Source: Desulfoscipio geothermicus
GTDB lineage: Bacteria > Bacillota > Desulfotomaculia > Desulfotomaculales > Desulfallaceae
Assembly: GCA_016841645.1 (NCBI GenBank)
Contig: JAENYS010000001.1
Coordinates: forward strand, 248,001 to 312,000
Direction of reading: 5' to 3'
DNA: 64,000 nt
The position numbers and the translations under genes were made by a program. Positions 1 to 6,908 of the stretch are shown in pieces. Numbering within the stretch: position 1 is the stretch's first letter; each line of letters opens with the position of its first letter. The notes under the pieces were generated by a model. That model was not told the origin of the DNA and ran no database searches. It worked only from the letters and a program-made list of their open reading frames with translations.

Positions 1-473
1 TGGGGAGTCCCCTCCCCCCCATAAAGGGGAGAGTCCTCCCCCCTGTTTTGGGGACAGTCCCCATCATTGGGGGGTGTCCCCTTCATGGGGACAGTACCGC
101 CGCATTCTTCAGCAATAATAATTAAGCTTGTCTCCGATATTTCACCAATATCTAAAACGCCTTGGTCCCATTGTCTAAGGTCTTTATTAAACTTGTATAA
201 ACCAGGGGAGTTAAAAGATGGATTTTCAACTTCGATAATCACGTTATAATCAACCAATTGACGAAATGGTTGACTAACTTTTTTGGCCTTTATACCTGTA
301 TCTCGCTCAATATCCCGGTACCCTATCCTAGCTTCTGTCCGATGCCATGTGTATGTATTTTGAAATAAGGCAAAGCAAATCTTGTACTGGTTTGGCGAAA
401 GTTTAGCTTTGGCCAAGGCTTCCAGTATCGGGTTCCATATACGTGTGTAATTTTTTAGGTCTTGGCCGGCCAC
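1..473 (-). CDS. O-like phage replication initiator (3' end cut by window edge)
   Basis: This frame is open from a GTG at 473 to the window edge (157 codons). The GTG is preceded by an AGGGGG ribosome-binding site seven bases upstream. The first ~95 residues resemble the N-terminal winged helix of phage replication protein O: LSPNQYKICFAL, then an aromatic and charged stretch ending in the family-like KVSQPFRQLVD. After residue ~125 the protein becomes a Gly/Pro/Asp-rich linker with repeats of the type KGTPP and GDCP, encoded by the GGGGAC repeats listed separately. In the lambda family O binds iterons lying inside its own gene, and the layout here matches that. A DnaC-type helicase loader would be expected further left. 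Assignment to the O family is from motif recognition only. Confidence 0.72.
   Translation of the reverse strand, partial: MAGQDLKNYTRIWNPILEALAKAKLSPNQYKICFALFQNTYTWHRTEARIGYRDIERDTGIKAKKVSQPFRQLVDYNVIIEVENPSFNSPGLYKFNKDLRQWDQGVLDIGEISETSLIIIAEECGGTVPMKGTPPNDGDCPQNRGEDSPLYGGEGTP
2..95. repeat. Iteron-like GGGGAC/GTCCCC repeats inside the O-like gene
   Basis: Five copies of a GGGGA(n)AGTCCCC-type palindromic unit start at about 2, 26, 50, 69 and 87, with spacings of 24, 24, 19 and 18 bases. The clearest copy is GGGGACAGTCCCC at 50-62. They lie in the linker-coding part of the O-like gene, where lambdoid phages carry their replication origin. The array may continue left of the window. An origin role is inference. 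Confidence 0.6.
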
Positions 474-494
474 TATAAAACCCCCTGATTATTA

Positions 495-1322
495 CTAGCT
501 AAATAATCGGTATTCACCCATGGCCTTCGCGGCCATAGGATTAAGCCATAAAACTTCCTGTCTTTCCCGGCCGCCTTCCGCTAATGCCCTGGCAGTGTGT
601 TTGGTCCAGTTTTTTAGTCGTTCGTCATATATCTGGCAAGCATAACCACTAAGTATAACCAGTCCGGGATGATTATCTAAGGTCTCAAGTAATTGAATGT
701 GGTCTAAGTCGGCCATTTCGTGCTTATATTGGCGTTTATTCCTGGTTTGCAAAACATAAGGCGGGTCGGCATATATTAAAACTTCCGGGTACCGGTATCT
801 TTCTATCAATTGAATAGCTGGTTGACACTCAATTTGAGCGTCTTTTAGCCTATCTGCGGCTAAATAGATTCTTTCCGGCATTGATTTCCATACTTTTGAA
901 GATGTACTCCCGCATTTTGCTTGAATATTATGCCGCCACCCCCCCCGGTCACTTGATCTTGAGCCGTGCCCCATATTCATCCTAATTAGCAGTCGCCGGG
1001 CGTTTTCGACAGGGTCATCGGTAACCTCAAAATAATTTTCATCTTTGGCAGATGTAAGATATGCTTCATACTCGAGGCGCGACCATGGGGTCAGTTCAAC
1101 CACCCGGGCCAGTTCATCCGGATGATCCCGGAGAACTTTAAAAAAGTTAATTACATGACCGTCAATATCGTTAATAGTTTCAACTACAGCTGGTTTTTTA
1201 TTGAAAAATACCGCTCCGGACCCAAAGAAAGGTTCTAGATATACTCTGTGATTTGGCATGTAGGAAATTATCCAATCAGCAAGTCTCCATTTTGCACCCG
1301 GGTATTTTAGTATTGGACCCAT
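495..1322 (-). CDS. dam: D12-class DNA adenine (N6) methyltransferase
   Basis: A 275-residue protein that transfers a methyl group from S-adenosylmethionine to adenine N6 in a short DNA site. It shows the class-alpha order of motifs: KYPGAK near residue 6 (motif X), the SAM-binding EPFFGSGA at 30-37 (motif I) and the catalytic DPPY at 186-189 (motif IV). Length fits the Dam/D12 family (~270 residues). It sits in the leftward early prophage operon, with its ATG directly after the stop of the Spo0E-like gene. Phages often use such enzymes to evade host restriction or to time replication. The site it recognises cannot be read from sequence; GATC is the commonest in this family. Confidence 0.88.
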   Translation of the reverse strand: MGPILKYPGAKWRLADWIISYMPNHRVYLEPFFGSGAVFFNKKPAVVETINDIDGHVINFFKVLRDHPDELARVVELTPWSRLEYEAYLTSAKDENYFEVTDDPVENARRLLIRMNMGHGSRSSDRGGWRHNIQAKCGSTSSKVWKSMPERIYLAADRLKDAQIECQPAIQLIERYRYPEVLIYADPPYVLQTRNKRQYKHEMADLDHIQLLETLDNHPGLVILSGYACQIYDERLKNWTKHTARALAEGGRERQEVLWLNPMAAKAMGEYRLFS

Positions 1323-1466
1323 TTACCCCACCTTCCTCATCGCCCGCTGCCACTCCACAATTAACTTGTCCAACTCCTGAGATATATGCAGCCTAGCGTC
1401 TCCCTGTGCCTGGTGCATCCGCCTTCTCTTCCGCTCGATAGCCACCCGCAAATTACCAACACTCAT
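1323..1466 (-). CDS. Spo0E-like aspartyl-phosphate phosphatase peptide (prophage-borne)
   Basis: A 47-residue peptide. Residues 29-36 read SQELDKLI, the signature of the Spo0E family (SQELDxLI), followed by VEWQRAM where family members usually have an aromatic residue and a short helix tail. The N-terminal half is a basic helix, as in other Spo0E-like helical hairpins. Spo0E proteins dephosphorylate Spo0A~P and so hold back sporulation. The ATG overlaps the stop of the upstream methyltransferase gene (ATGA), and the stop abuts dam, so it is translated with the early phage operon. The presence of such a peptide in a prophage that also interrupts a sporulation gene is notable. Activity is inferred from the motif. 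Confidence 0.75.
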   Translation of the reverse strand: MSVGNLRVAIERKRRRMHQAQGDARLHISQELDKLIVEWQRAMRKVG

Positions 1467-2290
1467 AGCATTGCCTCCGAAAAATTTAAAACAAATTGTT
1501 TTTCTTGCGATTCTTCAGTAACTGGTTTTTTAGATTTCTTACTTTCCTTTGTTTTGGGTTGCCCTTTCATTGCCAGCCCTGAGCCAGATGTATTAATTAG
1601 TGTTTGTTTTAAAGCATCATAAGTTCCAAATCCGCCATCCTCTAAGATACGACAAAAGGCATCTATAACTGGTATACCCTCTTTGGTAGTCATGGTAAGT
1701 ATTCCGGGAACATTCTCCATAACCATAGTCCTAGGTTTAATTTCAACAATCATACGAGCATAGTCAAACACCAAACTATTCCGCTCATCCAACACATCAC
1801 GCCTGCCTGCGTAACTAAATCCCTGACAAGGCGGACCACCAACAACGCAGTCAACCTAGCCAACGTTCATGCCTATTGCATCAAGTATCTGTTTCCCGGT
1901 GAATTTACGGATATCGCCAAAGAAAAAGTGGCTCACTCCGGGTGTGTTGGGCTCGTTAGATATCCACCCCGAACCGGAAACATGTATTTTATAAACGCCG
2001 TCTTTTTCTTTTTTGATTTGCTTTTCAACGGCCTTATTAAGCCGTTCTTTGTCCTCCGGCGATGAATAGTGTATTTCTATTGGATATGTTCCCAGGTTGC
2101 ACATGTAGGTGAGGGCTGCCTCCGCATCAAACTCAAGGCCGGCAACTACCTCAAAGCCACCTTGCATCATCCCTAAACTAAAGCCACCACAGCCGGCAAA
2201 AAAATCAATACAAGTTGGCCGACGTGCTCCGGGAAGGTATAGGCCCGAGCGGTGGCGATGGTATTCGCCATTAAGAATTCCCATCATCAT
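1463..2290 (-). pseudogene. C5-cytosine DNA methyltransferase interrupted by an in-frame amber codon
   Basis: The reading frame is a short phage-type cytosine-5 methyltransferase of about 275 codons. It has the SAM-binding motif I DFFAGCGGFSLG near its start, then the catalytic PPCQG loop and the ENVPG motif VI. A TAG at 1856-1858 (codon 145) falls in frame eleven codons before PCQG; reading through it gives VDCVVGGPPCQGFSYAGR with no frame change. A Glu codon (GAG) is the likely ancestral base triplet. Three ATGs (2284, 2287, 2290) follow a GGAGGTGGAGG site. As written, only the N-terminal 144 residues would be made, without the catalytic cysteine. Sequencing error or amber suppression are the alternatives. 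Confidence 0.8.
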
Positions 2291-2429
2291 CCTCCACCTC
2301 CGCCGATGGTTCCCCGGCATCCTCCTCCGGCACCGGTATAATAGCCCCGCATATATCGCACACCCAGGGCCTCATGCAATCCGCGCTGTACCATGCTTTA
2401 CCGCAGCCTGGGCAAATACGTTTTTGCAT
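2271..2429 (-). CDS. Small zinc-ribbon phage protein (52 aa)
   Basis: A 52-residue protein starting with MQKRICPGCGKAW and continuing with a second CDIC pair, so two Cys-x2-Cys knuckles lie about 18 residues apart; the tail is acidic. The ATG overlaps the stop of the upstream gene (TGATG), and the 3' end overlaps the start of the methyltransferase frame by 20 bases, which is typical of a tightly packed phage early operon. Metal binding is inferred from the cysteine spacing; no specific function is recognised. Confidence 0.6.
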   Translation of the reverse strand: MQKRICPGCGKAWYSADCMRPWVCDICGAIIPVPEEDAGEPSAEVEDDDGNS

Positions 2430-2593
2430 CACACAACCTGCCTCTTCAGCCTTAATACCCTTTTCCGTCCCGTTATCCGATGCTGTAGATGTAATTCACC
2501 TGTAGGTGCTTTTTCAACCAGCCAGTTATCAGGATTAAGCCCTCGTCCCTTGATTATTTCCTTGTATCTCCGCGTCGGTTTTTTCCCTCTCAT
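2429..2593 (-). CDS. Small conserved phage protein (DUF6906-like)
   Basis: A 54-residue basic protein (MRGKKPTRRYKEIIKGRG...NPDNWLV). The pattern 'K-x-T-R..K..I...GLNPxNWLV...TG.L...HR.TG..R' resembles the small DUF6906 proteins common in Firmicutes phages. The chosen ATG at 2593 overlaps the stop of the upstream ASCH gene (ATGA) and has GGAG upstream; an earlier ATG at 2626 lacks this. Function unknown. Confidence 0.6.
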   Translation of the reverse strand: MRGKKPTRRYKEIIKGRGLNPDNWLVEKAPTGELHLQHRITGRKRVLRLKRQVV

Positions 2594-3047
2594 ATCTCCA
2601 CTCCTTCCGACGGTTCCCAATTCCACAGCCCAAGCTTACCTTTAGCCGGTACTGGCTCCGGTAATGGTTTTACATCATCCAGTATCCAGGCGTAGCGGCC
2701 AGAAGTGTAATCACCGAAGCTTAGCTCCGGTTCCTCTGGCAGCTTTCGGCAAGCCGCACCTGGTAGTGTATCTGTAAGACATAGGCCGTAATCTGTAATA
2801 AGCAAGCAGTTTACCAGTCTACAGGTGGCAATTACTGCACTAAATAGCAACTCTCCAGATGGCACTTATCTTTTAAGGCAGAATAGAAAGGTTCATCCCA
2901 AGTCAATTTGTTGACCATTTTAGGACTTTTACTTGCATGAATCGCCAGCGGTCCCCGGTAATTCGTAGCCCAGGACCTGGTTTCAATTCGTTTCGCCCCA
3001 ATAGCCACCAGCGTGGCCCATGGTTGAAGTAGGGAAATAGCTTTCAT
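2590..3047 (-). pseudogene. ASCH-domain protein broken by a frameshift
   Basis: The N-terminal part, from the ATG at 3047 (AGGGAGG site upstream), reads MKAISLLQPWATLVAIGAKR followed by ETRSWATNYRGPLAIHASK. This is the start of a phage-type ASCH domain, a PUA-like fold that binds RNA or modified nucleosides. That frame stops at 2832. A second frame, open from about 2865 to 2590, supplies the expected rest: SAVIATCRLVNC and a C-terminal region ending in KLGLWNWE, which fits the ASCH core strand and tail. The shift lies near 2850-2865. Together the two parts make about 150 residues, the usual size. A sequencing error or, less likely, programmed frameshifting could explain it. Confidence 0.75.
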
Positions 3048-3103
3048 GCCCGTTGCCTCCCTTTGCAGATTAGGCCCCCGCTGTAACTCTTTTCTCTCCG
3101 GGC

Positions 3104-3364
3104 TTATCCCGGTCCGGGGTGATACAATCGATGCACCACCCCGGACCGTCTGATTATTTCGATGTAGTTTTCGGTTATTGCCCCCAGCTTGTCCCCTGGG
3201 TGCATTAGAGCAGCCAGCCCGGGCCGGTTCCGCCTATTTACAATGTGCCAGAATCGGCTTTTCCACAGGTCCTCGAAGGCCCACCCGGCGGCCAGGGCTT
3301 CTGCTTCCCTGGCCCTAATCTGAGCGGCCACCTTGGGAGTAACTTTCGGTGCCGATTTACTCAT
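3104..3364 (-). CDS. Hypothetical phage protein (86 aa)
   Basis: An 86-residue, basic, soluble protein with no recognised domain. Its first 30 residues are Lys/Ala-rich and probably helical (KVTPKVAAQIRAREAEALAA), followed by an aromatic patch FEDLWKSRFWHIVNRRNRPG. The ATG overlaps the stop of the upstream AAA ATPase gene (TAATG), so the two are probably translationally coupled. The position next to recombination genes hints at a DNA-related role, but nothing in the sequence proves it. Confidence 0.55.
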   Translation of the reverse strand: MSKSAPKVTPKVAAQIRAREAEALAAGWAFEDLWKSRFWHIVNRRNRPGLAALMHPGDKLGAITENYIEIIRRSGVVHRLYHPGPG

Positions 3365-4446
3365 TATGCCGGCAACTCGGCTTCCTTGAACGGCACTTCA
3401 TCTTCCGGTGGTGAAATCTTTCGCTCAATGGCCTTAGCCAGTACACGTTTAAGACTTTCCATACTGCCAGGTGTTATTAATGATGCCCATTGCTCAGGGG
3501 TTAGTTTACTCATACTATCCACATGCAGGGTGGCGTATACGATATCCTTGGCCGTCTGACAAGCGAACTCCTGATCAACCCCCAAACGTTCTCCCTCCTC
3601 GCCCATCGTGGCAAAGAACTTCCGCCGGGCTTTCTCTATGTCCAGCTTAGCGGGCCTAATACTCCCAGTGCTAGGTGAAGGTGTTACTTTGGGTGATTCC
3701 GCTGGTGCCGGTGCCGGTGCGTCAATGCCGCTTTCCAGCCATTGCAGGAACTGTCTTCCCAAGTCAGAGGTAAGATTGAATACCTTACCATCCACTATGC
3801 TGGTTCTGTCCTTGGTGCTGGTACATTGGTGGTCTTGGTCAATATCTACAAAAGTAGTAAACTCATACTCCATTCCGTCCCGCTGTATGGGATTCATACC
3901 AATCTTGCGGATAACGGTTTTCCCGGTTGCCGGGTCTTTTTCCTGGACGTGCTCCATCTTGGCTCTCAATGTGGCTATAATGTGACTTTTACTCGAGAGA
4001 ATTGCTTCAACCAACCGATTATGCATTGGTGTTACATCCCGCCATGCTGTCCAGCTATTTACACCAGGTTTATTACTTTTTTCAATTTGGCCTTTTTTAT
4101 CTAACAATCCACCCTCGCCACTCCACGCGTGGGTTAGACTGTCAATGAGAATACACTCAATACCTGCCGCCTCACATTCTTTGATAGCGGCAATGTACCT
4201 GTCAGGTAAATACGGTGCTGTAAGGGAGATCACGTTGTACTCGCCAATCTCAATGCCGTCTTTGCTATAATTGGCATATAGGTCGCCGCTGTAGTTCTCT
4301 GTATCGATAAGACAAATTTTGTCCCAGTCTCCGGTAATACCATAGCCAACCAATAACGCGCCCATTGTCTTACCGCTACCAGCGGGGCCAGATAGCCCCA
4401 ACCGGAGTTTTGCTTTGCGTCGCTGAGCCTTACGCATCATGCCCAT
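3364..4446 (-). CDS. Phage AAA_24/Sak4-like RecA-fold ATPase
   Basis: A 360-residue ATPase with Walker A GPAGSGKT at 20-27, a DTEN segment at 48-51 and a Walker B-like strand ILIDSLTH at 99-106. This pattern fits the AAA_24 family, which includes the Sak4 single-strand annealing recombinases of phages. The core ends near residue 235, followed by an Ala/Pro linker (APAPAPAESP) and a C-terminal helical tail of about 90 residues. In the operon it lies next to the Gam-like gene, which supports a homologous-recombination role: exonuclease protection plus strand annealing. The start follows the Gam-like gene by only three bases. A general NTP-binding phage protein is the fallback reading. Confidence 0.72.
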   Translation of the reverse strand: MGMMRKAQRRKAKLRLGLSGPAGSGKTMGALLVGYGITGDWDKICLIDTENYSGDLYANYSKDGIEIGEYNVISLTAPYLPDRYIAAIKECEAAGIECILIDSLTHAWSGEGGLLDKKGQIEKSNKPGVNSWTAWRDVTPMHNRLVEAILSSKSHIIATLRAKMEHVQEKDPATGKTVIRKIGMNPIQRDGMEYEFTTFVDIDQDHQCTSTKDRTSIVDGKVFNLTSDLGRQFLQWLESGIDAPAPAPAESPKVTPSPSTGSIRPAKLDIEKARRKFFATMGEEGERLGVDQEFACQTAKDIVYATLHVDSMSKLTPEQWASLITPGSMESLKRVLAKAIERKISPPEDEVPFKEAELPA

Positions 4447-4449
4447 TAT

Positions 4450-5022
4450 CTACACCTCCGCTAGCTTGATTTGAAACTTTGGCGGCCGCTCGGTAATGGT
4501 CACGCTGGGCACCACCATGCCTGTTTCCGTATCCACTGCCAGGCCCGTTTCGGTTGCCTGCAGTGTCTTTTTAAGAGTGCTCCAGTCCAACTTCGGGTCC
4601 TGGGGCACTAACAGTTCCGGTCTGTTCTCCTTCGCCCACACCTTGACGGCACTGTCCTCCTTCAGACATTCCGGCTGCTGTGCCCGTAGCTGCAGCTCCC
4701 CATGAGGCAATTTGATAGTTTTTAACTTCGGGTTTTCAGCTAACTGCCGCCGGTGGTAATCTTCCAGCAATTCATCCAGGTATGCCCTGGCCTGATCCGA
4801 TCGTTTTTCCTCACCATACAACCAATCCTGAATGCGGTTTACTTCCAACTGGGCGGCCTGCCGGGCCTCGTTACGGCTCCGCTCGATATTGGCGATCTTT
4901 CGCAAGGCCCATATAGCTTGCTCGGTGGTTTCTATACTAAACCTGGGCTTATCTAGTTCCTCCGGGGCTGCATCATCCATAGCTTGCACCAGGTAATCGT
5001 CCAAACGCGCTAATGCGTCCAT
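4450..5022 (-). CDS. Gam-like host-nuclease inhibitor
   Basis: A 190-residue protein of the Mu Gam family, which binds double-stranded DNA ends and shields them from RecBCD/AddAB-type nucleases. It has a long helical central part (residues ~35-105, rich in Glu, Arg and Gln) and the family's C-terminal half, with LKTIKLPHGELQLRAQQP and a terminal ERPPKFQIKL strand. Two ATGs (5028 and 5022) are close. The second is preferred because it lies six bases after AAGGAGG, whereas the first abuts that site. It precedes the Sak4-like gene in the same operon. Confidence 0.75.
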   Translation of the reverse strand: MDALARLDDYLVQAMDDAAPEELDKPRFSIETTEQAIWALRKIANIERSRNEARQAAQLEVNRIQDWLYGEEKRSDQARAYLDELLEDYHRRQLAENPKLKTIKLPHGELQLRAQQPECLKEDSAVKVWAKENRPELLVPQDPKLDWSTLKKTLQATETGLAVDTETGMVVPSVTITERPPKFQIKLAEV

Positions 5023-5076
5023 ATTCATCCTCCTTATAATTGTCCGGATTGTTATTTCTCCAAATGTAAATTTGCA

Positions 5077-5172
5077 GGGGACGGGTTGGATTCGAACCAA
5101 CGCTGCGGTTTATACCGGTAATTAGGCCGCACAGCACGTTACTGCACCTTTGACCACTCGGACACCGTCCCC
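5077..5172 (-). tRNA. tRNA-like element, serine-type body with reduced anticodon arm
   Basis: The 96-base minus-strand element has a perfect 8-bp end stem (GGGGACGG with CCGTCCCC) and a canonical T arm, GTTGG-TTCGAAT-CCAAC. Its D region, TGTCCGAGTGGTCAAAGG, is very like that of bacterial type-II tRNA-Ser. Where tRNA-Ser(GCU) has its anticodon stem and loop, only a short GCAG-TAACGTG-CTGT hairpin is found, without U at position 33 and with no serine anticodon. A long variable-arm-like stem (GCGG...CCGC) follows. No CCA is encoded. It may be a decayed tRNA, an anticodon-less tRNA mimic or an unusual phage tRNA. Confidence 0.45.
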
Positions 5173-5199
5173 ATAAACTTAGCTTTATAAAATTTTGCA

Positions 5200-5312
5200 A
5201 GGGCGGGCCGGATTCGAACCAGCCTTGCTTCGCTTACTCGGGATGTTTGCCCAGCCTTGCACTGGAATTACCATCTAAGCTTTCCTACGCGGACACCCCA
5301 CGCCACCGCCCC
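5200..5312 (-). tRNA. Second tRNA-like element (no assignable anticodon)
   Basis: The minus strand carries an acceptor-like stem (GGGGCGG with CCGCCCT, one G:U pair) and a perfect T arm, GCTGG-TTCGAAT-CCGGC. About 75 bases lie between the acceptor 5' strand and the T arm. They include a TGTCCGCGTAGGAAAG D-like segment shared in style with the element at 5077-5172 and a GGG...CCC arm. No convincing anticodon stem-loop is visible. At 113 bases it is longer than any normal elongator tRNA. It lies 27 bases upstream of the first element in the same orientation, between early phage genes. Confidence 0.35.
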
Positions 5313-5324
5313 CTGCACACTTAT

Positions 5325-5603
5325 CTAAGATTCCGGGTAGAAAGCAGCAAACTCAAAGTTACAGTTGGTTTCTAGTTTCACCCACCGGAAGTTAACTTCA
5401 TCGTTATCACTGCCAGTGTCTGCAAGCCTGCTTACTTTATCTCCAGACTGAGCAGCTAGTTGCTGCCCGATGTAATTGGCTAACTCCCTGGTCATACCAG
5501 GGTTACTTGGACCATTGTAAACACTGATATTTATGTTGGCCTCAACACCGAACTTTTCACGGATTAAGGCTTGTAATTCCTGGACTTTCTCTACTACCTG
5601 CAT
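5325..5603 (-). CDS. Hypothetical early phage protein (92 aa)
   Basis: A 92-residue acidic soluble protein with no recognised family. It begins with a helix (VEKVQELQALIREKFG) followed by a beta-like segment INISVYNG and ends in an aromatic strand NFEFAAFYPE, so a small alpha/beta fold is plausible. The ATG is preceded by GAGGGAGGTAA at good spacing. It is the first protein gene upstream of the two tRNA-like elements in the leftward operon. Confidence 0.55.
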   Translation of the reverse strand: MQVVEKVQELQALIREKFGVEANINISVYNGPSNPGMTRELANYIGQQLAAQSGDKVSRLADTGSDNDEVNFRWVKLETNCNFEFAAFYPES

Positions 5604-5645
5604 TGCCTTACCTCCCTCGGGCGTGATATACTGTTTGCGAGATAT

Positions 5646-6194
5646 TTACTTAGCCGTCTGCCAAACGGCTTTTCTTTTTGAGCAGTATCCTTGCTGCTCA
5701 AGCTTTTCTATATGTCTTCTCATTGTCTCGGCCACTGGCCGGTTGTACCACTCATGCATTTTTATCAGGAAGGTCTTAGCCACTGTGATTAGGTCTGCAC
5801 ACTCATCTTCTATTGACTTTAATAACGCATCCTCTGCATCGGTAAAGGTTGCTCCCTTTTTCTTGTTTATCAACACCTTCCTAGCATCGGACATGAGATC
5901 AAGTACCTCTTGAGTTTCCTCTTGCGTCTTACTCAACGCAACAACTGGGTGATCGTCGATGTTATCCAGATAGCGCGTAGGGAACATATTCCCCTGGCAG
6001 TTTGAACAACGTTCCTCGGATAACCGTGGACTTTGCAGCCTCTCTATAATGCCGGCCTCCACACTGCCGGGCATGTTTCTGGACCCGCCGATGTACTGGC
6101 TCATAGTGCATGGGGCAACATTTACGGCCTCAGCCAGTTGTTTAAAGGTAACTCCATATTGAGCAACTTCCGACCTTATTATGTCTGCAAACAT
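5646..6194 (-). CDS. Phage HTH protein with helical C-terminal region
   Basis: A 182-residue protein. Residues 8-40 (VAQYGVTFKQLAEAVNVAPCTMSQYIGGSR) form an XRE/Cro-type helix-turn-helix. A CSNC pair occurs near residue 63, and the C-terminal 100 residues are helical and charged. Start at 6194, eight bases after AAGGAGG; a TTG seven codons upstream is in frame but lies across that site. It may act as an early-operon transcription regulator. It is encoded with the replication genes rather than facing a divergent partner, so it is unlikely to be the main lysogeny repressor. Confidence 0.55.
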   Translation of the reverse strand: MFADIIRSEVAQYGVTFKQLAEAVNVAPCTMSQYIGGSRNMPGSVEAGIIERLQSPRLSEERCSNCQGNMFPTRYLDNIDDHPVVALSKTQEETQEVLDLMSDARKVLINKKKGATFTDAEDALLKSIEDECADLITVAKTFLIKMHEWYNRPVAETMRRHIEKLEQQGYCSKRKAVWQTAK

Positions 6195-6272
6195 TTCATT
6201 CGCCTCCTTTCTCAAATTGCAAATTTACCACTAATATAGCTTTGCAGTGTTTTGTGCTAAGATGAAACTATC

Positions 6273-6461
6273 TTAAAACTCCCCACCTCCCCGGTCTGCT
6301 GGTACCGGCTGGCCGGGCACCTTCCTCCCCTCTACATATACTTTGCTTGGCTCAGTTCCGCAGAACGGGCAATATTCAGGTGCTGTCTTGCTTTCATTTA
6401 CCCAGTAAAAATTCTCTTTTCCACAGCGCGGGCAGGTCCACTTGATTAGCTTGTCTATCAT
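6273..6461 (-). CDS. Small zinc-ribbon phage protein (62 aa)
   Basis: A 62-residue protein with two Cys-x2-Cys knuckles, CPRCGKENF near residue 10 and CPFCGTEP near residue 31, typical of a rubredoxin-like zinc ribbon. The tail is Gly/Pro-rich. The ATG at 6461 has an AGGGG site six bases upstream; a GTG two codons earlier overlaps that site. It belongs to the leftward early operon. Specific role unknown. Confidence 0.6.
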   Translation of the reverse strand: MIDKLIKWTCPRCGKENFYWVNESKTAPEYCPFCGTEPSKVYVEGRKVPGQPVPADRGGGEF

Positions 6462-6472
6462 GCTCACCCCTC

Positions 6473-6676
6473 TTACCTAACACCACCGCCAGCCTTAAAA
6501 TATGCGTCCCACATCCGCTGCCGCCGCTGCCGCATTGCCTTCGCTTCCTGCTTTATCCGCCGCATTTCGAGCAGTAGTCGGAATTGTCTGACTGTACCAG
6601 AAAAGCACGCTATAACCCTACGCATTAGCCCCACCTTCTTTCTCTGGAGCAAATCCAGGACGTAGATCTTTGCCAC
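6473..6676 (-). CDS. Small basic helical phage protein (67 aa)
   Basis: A very basic protein, with many Arg and Lys between residues 18 and 58 (for example RRIKQEAKAMRQRRQRMW), probably one long helix. The GTG at 6676 follows an AAGGTGGG site and lies three bases past the stop of the upstream zinc-knuckle gene. An internal ATG at 6625 also has AAGGTGGGG upstream, so a 50-residue form is possible. Nucleic-acid binding is suggested by charge only. Confidence 0.5.
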   Translation of the reverse strand: MAKIYVLDLLQRKKVGLMRRVIACFSGTVRQFRLLLEMRRIKQEAKAMRQRRQRMWDAYFKAGGGVR

Positions 6677-6679
6677 ATG

Positions 6680-6796
6680 CTATCCCACCTTCTTGATTTG
6701 CTCAGCCAACACCATCTCGATATTGACCAATGCTTCACATTTACTGCACATTTGCCGGTTACCTGATGGCATACCGCAGATTTTGCACCTATTCAA
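6680..6796 (-). CDS. Mini zinc-knuckle protein (38 aa)
   Basis: A 38-residue ORF beginning with TTG five bases after GGAGGAG. It reads NRCKICGMPSGNRQMCSKCE, two Cys-x2-Cys pairs 12 residues apart, followed by a helix (LVNIEMVLAEQIKKVG). The strong ribosome-binding site, the paired knuckles and the tight spacing to the next gene support a real gene. Confidence 0.5.
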   Translation of the reverse strand: MNRCKICGMPSGNRQMCSKCEALVNIEMVLAEQIKKVG

Positions 6797-6908
6797 TGTT
6801 TCTCCTCCCCCTTTAAAAACTAGGTTTTAATTCCTCTTGTGTAAAATATAATTAAGTAAGGAAGATGAACCTTTTTTCTATTACCATGTTTAGATTGGAT
6901 GTGATTTT

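Noticed and set aside
1-95. GGGGAC repeats as a CRISPR array
   Set aside because: The units are 11-13-base palindromes spaced 18-24 bases apart inside an open reading frame, with no unique spacers of normal size and no cas genes.
67-249. Plus-strand frame of 60 codons
   Set aside because: It is antisense to the O-like initiator, lacks a ribosome-binding site and has no family features.
1856-1858. TAG in the methyltransferase as a pyrrolysine codon
   Set aside because: Pyrrolysine is known in methylamine methyltransferases, not in DNA methyltransferases. A GAG-to-TAG change is simpler. It is kept only as an outside possibility in the finding.
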